Of a DNA stretch of 12,684 nt, positions 7,222 to 12,684 are shown piece after piece (position 1 is the first letter of the stretch; every line of letters starts with the position of its first letter). The position numbers were made by a program, and so were the translations under genes. Source of the stretch: Chitinophagales bacterium (GTDB taxonomy: Bacteria > Bacteroidota > Bacteroidia > Chitinophagales > UBA10324); the NCBI GenBank assembly GCA_013695775.1, contig JACCZV010000104.1:1-12684 (forward strand), in the 5' to 3' direction. The notes beneath the pieces are model-generated. The model did not search any database. It saw only the letters and a list, made by a program, of their open reading frames with translations, and had not been told where the DNA came from.

Positions 7222-9231
7222 TTATAATTTGATCAGCTTCAAGTCGGATTGTTGATTATTAATCCGAACTCTTGCAAGTAACAGACTCGAAGGAAGATTG
7301 TTTAGCTTTAGGGTTATCATATTAGTTCCTGCTCTTAAATACATTTGTTTAGTAAGGACGGCTCTTCCATAATAATCAAAAATCTGAAGAGTGGACTCAC
7401 CTTTCTCTTTAGTATTTATCAAAAGGGACACTTCATCCCTGAATGGATTTGGTAATGCAGAAATACTTAGCTGCGGTTCAATCTGAAGTGCCTCTCCGAC
7501 AGCAAGACTGCAGTCGGACTGTTCTGATACACTGATTAATCCTAGAAAACCATCTGTAGTTCCACTAGAAGCACCTGTATAAGAATTATAAACAGCAGGA
7601 ATTCCTGTGACCTCTGCTATGTCACCGCTTTCTGTTGCAAAGCTCAGGTATAGTTCATTCGAAGACCCAAAATCAATATAGGGTCCGAAGCTCTCTGTAT
7701 TATCAAAGCTTTCTAAATCAGAGCCTCCATATAAAGTATAAAAAGAAAGTTCCTGAACATCACTAGATTGTGGATCTGTTAATTTAGCCACGAACACATC
7801 CATATTATTGCCAGTGCCTGTACCATTTAATTCAGACATAATAGGGGGTTGTTCGCAGGTAGCACAGGTTAAATCCTTACTATTGGTAAGACCCGTAATA
7901 ATAACATATTGGGTTAGGGTAGTTTCATCCGTGTAATATAAAATTGCATTTGATACATCTATCCCTTCTCCTCCATAAAACGTACTCCACTGAATATATC
8001 CATCCAGTCCTATTTTAATTACATACGCGTCATTGTTGCCATTGCCACCATAAAATTTATCATAGGCATTGTTGCTTTTGAATAGATCAATACTTTGGGT
8101 CCAGCCTGTCCAATAAATATTTCCGGAGCCATCGAGGGTCAACCTGCGGCCACGGTCGGTATTGCTTCCTCCAAAATAAAGAAACCAGTCAGGTCCATTT
8201 TCCAGCACAGAATTCCATTTCATGAGAAAAGCATCAATGCAGACATTGTTCGCATTGCAATGAAGATAATTGCCATTGTAACCAATGTTGAGGTTAGGAG
8301 GGTCTATGCCCAGGTTAAAACTCTCTGTTGTACCGGCAATTATAGGTATGGAAACGCCTGTGCTGGTGTCAATACGTATGTCGTGACCACGATCGTCTTT
8401 TACTCCTCCATAGTAACTAAAGAATTTAAGCTCTGAAAGACAGTTATCGAACTTTGCTATATAGCAATCTCCTGAGTTACCGTCAGAATTTAAAGTACTG
8501 TCCCATTTAATTGTGGCATTAGAACCCATGTTATTACTCTTTGCTCTACCCGTTACATATACATCATTGGTAAGAGGGTCTATCGTAAGCGCAAAAACTA
8601 TATCACCGGAGCCGATATTATCGGTACCTCCGAATTTTATCCACCTTAGGAGGGTTCCATTAGTATCATATTTGGCAATGTAACCCTCCCAATCGTCTCC
8701 TTCCGGAGATTGATAGAGAGGTGCGGCGCAACTATCGAGAACAGAACATGAGGCAATGCTTTTTGAGGAAGTATCTGTGTTTCTGATTTCCCCACCTACA
8801 AATATATAATTGTGGCCATTGTAATTGTCAATGGCCATGCAATAGGGGCGTTCCTTTGCAGGAATTGCAACACCGTCGGAAACATAATGGGTGGAAAAAA
8901 ATTTCTTCCATAACTGCTCCCCGCAATGATTGTATTTCGCGAGAAAGGCATCTTCGTTACCGCTTAAAGTTAGACTATCACATATTAACTGTGGTTCAGA
9001 TATTGAAGCAGTGCGGCCCACCAGGTATATCCGATCTGATTCGCCTGAGACGTCAACAGCTACCTGTTCAATAAATTCATTCCCGTGAAATGTATCCTCT
9101 GTTCCAAAATCTATATAATTTCCCCATTGAAGATAATATTGCTGACCAGAAACTTCCTGCGTTATACTTAATACGATAAGTAACCCAAATATAAAGCCCT
9201 CCAAAGATTTAAAGCACCTTATTTTAGTCAT
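7222..9231 (-). CDS. Secreted seven-repeat beta-propeller (SBBP-like) protein with T9SS C-terminal domain
   Basis: A 669-residue precursor. Residues 1-~29 form a signal peptide (positive start, GFIFGLLIVLSI core, cleavage likely near VSGQ). The mature part carries seven copies of a D-x-[FY]-[ILV]-x-K type strand near residues 94, 183, 255, 333, 401, 478 and 560, spaced 68-89 residues. Five of them are followed by a [YF]GG turn (IKFGG, SYYGG, LYFGG, TFYGG, TLYGG). This matches the SBBP beta-propeller repeat texture, and seven copies suggest one closed seven-bladed propeller. Many paired Cys residues fit an extracellular protein. The C-terminal ~80 residues look like a T9SS type A sorting domain (LPNPF at 593-597, IFDYYGRAV at 617-625), but the last conserved turn reads NLPSSLLLARV instead of the usual LP-x-G-x-Y. 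No enzyme motif is visible. It is convergent with the preceding gene, 31 bases apart. Confidence 0.85.
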   Translation of the reverse strand: MTKIRCFKSLEGFIFGLLIVLSITQEVSGQQYYLQWGNYIDFGTEDTFHGNEFIEQVAVDVSGESDRIYLVGRTASISEPQLICDSLTLSGNEDAFLAKYNHCGEQLWKKFFSTHYVSDGVAIPAKERPYCMAIDNYNGHNYIFVGGEIRNTDTSSKSIASCSVLDSCAAPLYQSPEGDDWEGYIAKYDTNGTLLRWIKFGGTDNIGSGDIVFALTIDPLTNDVYVTGRAKSNNMGSNATIKWDSTLNSDGNSGDCYIAKFDNCLSELKFFSYYGGVKDDRGHDIRIDTSTGVSIPIIAGTTESFNLGIDPPNLNIGYNGNYLHCNANNVCIDAFLMKWNSVLENGPDWFLYFGGSNTDRGRRLTLDGSGNIYWTGWTQSIDLFKSNNAYDKFYGGNGNNDAYVIKIGLDGYIQWSTFYGGEGIDVSNAILYYTDETTLTQYVIITGLTNSKDLTCATCEQPPIMSELNGTGTGNNMDVFVAKLTDPQSSDVQELSFYTLYGGSDLESFDNTESFGPYIDFGSSNELYLSFATESGDIAEVTGIPAVYNSYTGASSGTTDGFLGLISVSEQSDCSLAVGEALQIEPQLSISALPNPFRDEVSLLINTKEKGESTLQIFDYYGRAVLTKQMYLRAGTNMITLKLNNLPSSLLLARVRINNQQSDLKLIKL

Positions 9232-9430
9232 ATCTTAATTAATTAAAGCAAGAATTTTAACCATTGTCCTTTCTATAATATGCCATAAGCCTTCCTACAA
9301 TATTGTCCGAAATTACATTAAACCAAGTTCCCTTTACATTGATCATTTATAAGATCTCAACAAGTCAGCAGGCCATTTCCAATTACACAAACCAGATATA
9401 GATTAAGAAAGGGGATACGTTAAGCATAAT

Positions 9431-9529
9431 ATGGTTTCTATTAATCTAATAACCGATGTTGAGTATAAGTCAAACCGTTACATGATGGTTGAGGATGCAC
9501 AGAAACAGACTGATGCCCATTTGAAATAG
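9431..9529 (+). CDS. Possible small ORF of 32 codons in the glnN upstream region
   Basis: ATG at 9431 opens a frame of 32 residues (beginning MVSINLITDVEYK and ending QTDAHLK) that stops with TAG at 9527-9529. It is mostly hydrophilic, with no signal peptide, membrane segment or known motif. No ribosome-binding sequence stands out. An ORF of this length is expected by chance, so it may be nothing, a degraded gene end, or a leader peptide. It is listed because it is the longest frame noticed in this gap. Confidence 0.12.
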   Translation: MVSINLITDVEYKSNRYMMVEDAQKQTDAHLK

Positions 9530-9608
9530 GCAATATCCATTATTTAATGTATAAACTTTAGGTAATCCCAATTCTATCTAATTAAAAGCCATAAATTTTA
9601 TAGCGAAA

Positions 9609-9702
9609 TTTGTTTTTCTTAACTTTTTATGAATTTTATCTATGTTTTTCTTGCGTAGGCTTTCAATTTTTAGCTATGTTCATAAAATTTTATTGTTTTT
9701 TG
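9609..9702 (+). promoter_or_regulatory. Candidate glnN promoter/operator region with inverted and direct repeats
   Basis: A 9-bp perfect inverted repeat, TTTTATGAA (9625-9633) and TTCATAAAA (9679-9687), flanks a direct repeat CTATGTT (9640-9646 and 9674-9680, 34 bases apart). TTTG at 9609-9612 with TATCTATG at 9637-9644 resembles the Bacteroidetes -33/-7 pair, but with one -7 mismatch and a 24-base spacer, longer than the usual ~19-21. A nitrogen-responsive operator is plausible for this gene, but the AT content makes chance repeats likely. Confidence 0.25.
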
Positions 9703-9739
9703 AATTTAACCTTCGAGATTTGACGTGCAAACTTTCGAA

Positions 9740-11935
9740 ATGTCAATCCTCAGAATAAGGTCTCTTGAAAAAGCTATTCCACCTAAAATAAATGATCAAA
9801 AGTTAATGGCCAGAAAGGTATCTGAAATCTTCGCTGAAAACGTATTTACAGAGACGGCGATGAAAAGCTATCTTTCCGAAGACGCCTTTCTAAGCGTAAT
9901 GGCTGCAACAAAAACCGGCCATAAGATCGACCGCAAAATAGCCGACCAGGTAGCTTCGGCTATGAAATCGTGGGCAATTTCCAAGGGAGCCACACATTAT
10001 ACCCATTGGTTCCAACCGCTTACAGGCGCTACAGCAGAGAAGCATGATGCTTTCTTTCAGCTTTCAGGCACCAATAGGGGCATGGAAGTTTTTGATAGCA
10101 ATGCACTGGTACAGCAGGAGCCGGACGCCTCCAGCTTTCCATCCGGAGGGTTACGAAATACTTTTGAGGCACGCGGCTATTCGGCCTGGGATCCCTCATC
10201 GCCAGCTTTTCTTATGGAGGTAGGCATTGGTAAAACGCTATGTATACCTACCATATTTGTTTCGTACAATGGCCAGGCGCTCGACTTCAAAGCGCCATTG
10301 CTGAAATCGTTGCAGGCTTTAGAAACAGCCGCAGTGGAAGTATGTCATTATTTTGATAAGAACGTAACCCGGGTGGTTCCAACTCTCGGATGGGAACAGG
10401 AATATTTTGTTGTAGATGAGGCCTTGTATGAGGCACGGCCTGACCTGGTTTTTAGCGGCAGAACATTAATTGGACACGCTCCGGCAAAGGGTCAGCAGCT
10501 TGAAGATCATTACTTTGGCTCCATTCCAGAAAGAGTATATGCATTTATGCTCGATTTTGAGATGGAATCTTTCCGGCTCGGCATTCCCTTGAAGACAAGG
10601 CATAATGAGGTTGCGCCCTCACAGTTTGAAGTGGCTCCCTATTTTGAGGAAGTAAATGTTGCGGTAGATCATAATCAACTGCTGATGGACGTAATGCAGC
10701 GTGTAGCCCGCCGTCATAAGCTGAGGGTAATTTTACACGAGAAACCTTTTGCGGGAATAAACGGAAGCGGAAAGCATAACAATTGGAGCATGGCAACGGA
10801 TACTGGGAAAAACCTTCTTTCTCCCGGCCGCACTCCAAAAACAAATCTTCAGTTTCTTACTTTTTTTATAAACGTGATAAAAGCAGTGAGTGAGGGGGAT
10901 GACATTATCCGCGCCTCAATCGCTTCGGCGGCAAACGATTTTCGTCTTGGTGCCAACGAAGCACCACCGGCGATCATAAGCGTTTTCATCGGTTCTTATA
11001 TGACAGAGATTCTTGGAGAGATTGAATCAAAAGTGGAGAGTGGAAAGTTTACCGAAGAAAGTGAACAAAGCCTTCGCTTGGAAATTCATAATAAAATTCC
11101 TGCCCTGATGCAGGACAACACAGATCGGAACAGAACATCTCCCTTTGCCTTTACCGGGAACAAGTTTGAAGTACGCGCAGTAGGATCGTCGCAGAATTGT
11201 TCTGCTACTATGACCGTATTAAATACAATTGTCGCCGATCAGCTCGTAGCTTTCAAAAAAGAGGTAGATGCTCTCATCTATAATGGAAAGAATCGCGAGG
11301 TAGCCCTCATGGAGGTGCTTAAAGGTTATATTACAGAGAGTAAAAAGATTTTGTTTGAAGGAAATAATTATTCTGATGAATGGGAAGAAGAGGCTGCACG
11401 CCGCGGGTTAAATAATATAAAGAATGCTCCACGTGCATTGGACTTCATGATAACAAAAAAAAGCATTGATCTCTTTGTTCGGAATGATGTGTTTACTGAG
11501 GAAGAAATTCATGCGCGTCATGAGATTGAACTGGAGAAATATATAAAGATTGTTCAGATTGAGGGCCGCATCATAGGCGAATTGGTAATGAACCAGATTG
11601 TTCCTGTTGCCATTCAATATGAGAATGAGCTGATAAATAATATTCGGGGCCACAACGAAATTGGCCTGCATGTCAGCCTTAGTGAGTCGCAAAGAAACCT
11701 TGTTTCTGATATTAGCGGACACGTAAATACTATCGTGAAATTGGTTAATGAGATGACTGAGGCAAGGAAGGCTGCCAATCACATCGAAAATATCAGGGAT
11801 CGTGCGATTGCGTACTGCGATTTGGTAAAACCTTTTTTTGAGGAGATACGCTATCATACAGATAAGCTGGAACTTATAGTAGACGATAAGCTGTGGCCAT
11901 TGCCAAAATACAGGGAGTTGTTGTTTATGAGGTAA
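9740..11935 (+). CDS. glnN: Glutamine synthetase type III (GlnN)
   Basis: Makes glutamine from glutamate, ammonium and ATP in the cytoplasm; the class III enzyme is the main form in many Bacteroidetes. I start it at ATG 9740, giving 731 residues, the usual class III size (~725-730). A GTG at 9725 would add five residues that do not fit the family's N-terminus. Class III markers in this numbering: HYTHWFQPLTGATAEKHD from residue 86; GWEQEYF at 217-223, with the metal-binding Glu residues; NEVAPSQFEVAP at 289-300; HEKPFAGINGSGKHNNWS at 333-350, the ATP/metal site; and NRTSPFAFTGNKFE from 464, with the ammonium/glutamate-side Arg. All catalytic blocks are intact. The C-terminal ~170 residues are helical, as in other GlnN proteins. 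It stands alone, with no amtB, glnB or gltB next to it in the window. No riboswitch-like leader was seen. Confidence 0.97.
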   Translation: MSILRIRSLEKAIPPKINDQKLMARKVSEIFAENVFTETAMKSYLSEDAFLSVMAATKTGHKIDRKIADQVASAMKSWAISKGATHYTHWFQPLTGATAEKHDAFFQLSGTNRGMEVFDSNALVQQEPDASSFPSGGLRNTFEARGYSAWDPSSPAFLMEVGIGKTLCIPTIFVSYNGQALDFKAPLLKSLQALETAAVEVCHYFDKNVTRVVPTLGWEQEYFVVDEALYEARPDLVFSGRTLIGHAPAKGQQLEDHYFGSIPERVYAFMLDFEMESFRLGIPLKTRHNEVAPSQFEVAPYFEEVNVAVDHNQLLMDVMQRVARRHKLRVILHEKPFAGINGSGKHNNWSMATDTGKNLLSPGRTPKTNLQFLTFFINVIKAVSEGDDIIRASIASAANDFRLGANEAPPAIISVFIGSYMTEILGEIESKVESGKFTEESEQSLRLEIHNKIPALMQDNTDRNRTSPFAFTGNKFEVRAVGSSQNCSATMTVLNTIVADQLVAFKKEVDALIYNGKNREVALMEVLKGYITESKKILFEGNNYSDEWEEEAARRGLNNIKNAPRALDFMITKKSIDLFVRNDVFTEEEIHARHEIELEKYIKIVQIEGRIIGELVMNQIVPVAIQYENELINNIRGHNEIGLHVSLSESQRNLVSDISGHVNTIVKLVNEMTEARKAANHIENIRDRAIAYCDLVKPFFEEIRYHTDKLELIVDDKLWPLPKYRELLFMR

Positions 11936-11990
11936 TCTTAAGTCGAAAAAGGGAAAGGTCGAACAAACTGAAGGGAATATCTCCTAATTT

Positions 11991-12010
11991 TTAGAAGGGT
12001 GTACTTCTAA
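11991..12010. terminator. Hairpin between convergent glnN and the downstream gene
   Basis: A perfect 7-bp stem TTAGAAG / CTTCTAA with a 6-base loop lies 56 bases after the glnN stop and 42 bases beyond the stop of the convergent gene. Being symmetric, it could serve both directions. Neither side has a proper T-tract, so it is a weak terminator candidate. Two GAAATATT copies (12020-12027 and 12038-12045) lie beside it. Confidence 0.35.
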
Positions 12011-12051
12011 GATCTCGTTGAAATATTAGTGTTTAATGAAATATTCGCCGC

Positions 12052-12408
12052 TCAAATTTGAAGCTGAGTCAGCACTGTAATGCGGTCGTTCTTATACATT
12101 GCATCTTTCCGCACTACTTCTTTTTGTGCAGTTGATAAAGAAGTATCGTTAAGTATTGAAATTAGGGAATCAACAATCCAAAAGTTTCCAATGCTGCTAC
12201 TCGATGTGGTGGAATAAAAATTATTATAAGGAAAACCTTGCCGGAGCGACGGATTTTGCTTAAGCTTATTATACAATTGAGACTTAAGTATCCGGCGATA
12301 ACAATCTGTTTGCTCCTCTGAAAATGATAGTGAATTATTTACAATTAAATGATCGAGGGCAATTAAATAAGGTGATAGGGCTGATAACAGCAAAATAAAT
12401 ATACTCAT
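12052..12408 (-). CDS. Unrecognised 118-residue ORF coupled to the upstream T9SS gene
   Basis: The ATG at 12408 shares its A with the stop codon of the upstream gene (TAATG), which is typical of translational coupling. An in-frame TAA five codons upstream confines the frame to this start. Residues 1-23 are hydrophobic (MSIFILLLSALSPYLIALD) but lack the positive n-region of a clean signal peptide. The rest is mainly helical and polar: CYRRILKSQLYNKL (36-49), a Ser-rich STTSSSSIGNF (66-76), and an acidic/basic end. The pattern of Leu-rich helix, aromatic FY, SSIG and a following helix recalls helical segments that lie before the sorting domain in some large Bacteroidetes T9SS proteins (memory-based, uncertain). 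It may therefore be a displaced module or remnant rather than a free-standing protein. I assign no function. Confidence 0.5.
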   Translation of the reverse strand: MSIFILLLSALSPYLIALDHLIVNNSLSFSEEQTDCYRRILKSQLYNKLKQNPSLRQGFPYNNFYSTTSSSSIGNFWIVDSLISILNDTSLSTAQKEVVRKDAMYKNDRITVLTQLQI

Positions 12409-12684
12409 TACTCCACAATCATTTTAGTACTAACTGTTTTTTCACCGCTTTTTAATCTGACCAGGTATAAACCATTGGGCAAGTTTGGCAAACTAACATT
12501 TAATATGCTTGACCACATCGGTCTTTTGAAGTTAGCAATTATTTCTCCATACAGGTTAATAATTTCAATTTCTCCTTCCTGCAGTTGTGGCAAGTGATAT
12601 TGAATAGTGAAGGTGCCGCTATTTGGGTTTGGTAAAATTTCTAATTTCAACGGCTCTGTCGCTTGCGTGGTAACAAAGTTGTAT
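12408..12684 (-). CDS. C-terminal end of a T9SS-exported protein, 5'-truncated by the window edge
   Basis: The frame is open through the end of the window, so only the last 91 residues are seen and the start lies beyond base 12684. A TTG at 12650 is internal: the residues YNFVTTQATEP continue upstream of it. What remains is a complete T9SS type A sorting domain: LEILPNPNSGTFTI, then IEIINLYGEII, then LPNLPNGLYLVRLKSG, ending KMIVE. The protein is thus a cargo of the type IX secretion system, destined for the cell surface or medium. Its functional domain is outside the window and cannot be judged. Its stop overlaps the start of the 118-residue ORF by one base. Confidence 0.88.
   Translation of the reverse strand, partial: YNFVTTQATEPLKLEILPNPNSGTFTIQYHLPQLQEGEIEIINLYGEIIANFKRPMWSSILNVSLPNLPNGLYLVRLKSGEKTVSTKMIVE

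Larger units (their letters stand above)
9232..9724. other. 493-base AT-rich intergenic region between divergent genes
   Basis: This gap separates the divergently transcribed propeller gene and glnN and should hold both promoters. It contains no RNA gene or mobile element I can recognise. Visible items are a TTAATTAATTAA palindrome (9235-9246) right before the propeller start, an ACAATATTGT palindrome (9297-9306), two ATTGTCC copies (9263-9269 and 9302-9308), a 32-codon ORF (9431-9529), and a repeat-bearing AT-rich block before glnN (9609-9702). None of these is proven functional. Confidence 0.6.

Noticed and set aside
8095..8436. 113-codon open frame antisense to the propeller gene
   Set aside because: Overlaps the strongly supported T9SS/SBBP gene; no recognisable motif and no ribosome-binding site.
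9235..9308. Palindromes TTAATTAATTAA and ACAATATTGT with ATTGTCC repeats as an operator array
   Set aside because: Short AT-rich palindromes and 7-base repeats are expected by chance here; no consistent spacing or known regulator consensus.
9725..9739. GTG start for glnN five codons upstream of ATG 9740
   Set aside because: The five extra residues do not resemble the GlnN N-terminus, the ATG gives the normal family length, and no ribosome-binding sequence favours the GTG.
11408..11857. 149-codon open frame antisense to the glnN 3' end
   Set aside because: It lies wholly inside a well-supported gene; its translation shows no domain or signal and reflects codon bias of glnN.

Overview
The window looks like chromosomal DNA of a Bacteroidetes (Bacteroidota) bacterium, most likely of the Chitinophagales/Sphingobacteriales type. 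Three things support this. LpxC and FabZ are fused in one polypeptide. Three separate proteins end in the C-terminal sorting domain of the type IX secretion system (T9SS). The glutamine synthetase is the long class III (GlnN) form. Shine-Dalgarno sequences are weak or absent, as is usual in the phylum. No rRNA, tRNA, insertion sequence, phage gene or CRISPR array was seen.

Layout. (1) At 1-1523 is the 3' part of a secreted, surface-type T9SS protein, closed by a good intrinsic terminator. (2) At 1783-5798 lies a + strand lipid A cluster: lpxD, an lpxC-fabZ fusion, lpxA, and an ABC-type ATPase whose start overlaps the end of lpxA. (3) At 5889-7190 is a polytopic membrane protein on the same strand, with a strong hairpin directly in front of its start codon. 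(4) At 7222-9231, on the - strand, is a secreted protein with seven propeller-type repeats and a divergent T9SS tail. (5) A 493-base AT-rich gap (9232-9724) separates it from the divergently transcribed glnN (9740-11935). (6) At 12052-12684, on the - strand, are the C-terminal end of a third T9SS cargo protein and a 118-residue ORF joined to it by a TAATG stop/start overlap.

How the genes work together. LpxA, LpxC and LpxD are the first three committed steps of lipid A synthesis: O-acylation of UDP-GlcNAc, deacetylation, then N-acylation. FabZ makes the trans-2-enoyl-ACP that leads into fatty acid elongation, so it competes for the same 3-hydroxyacyl-ACP pool used by LpxA and LpxD. The membrane protein has motifs reminiscent of polysaccharide polymerases or GT-C-like glycosyltransferases, so a surface-glycan role is possible but unproven. 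GlnN assimilates ammonium and is unrelated to the envelope genes.

I found no convincing new multi-gene system. The items most worth a second look are: the lpxA-overlapping ABC ATPase, which appears to lack the Q-loop Gln and switch His; the 118-residue ORF coupled behind a T9SS sorting domain; and the hairpins that abut coding starts.
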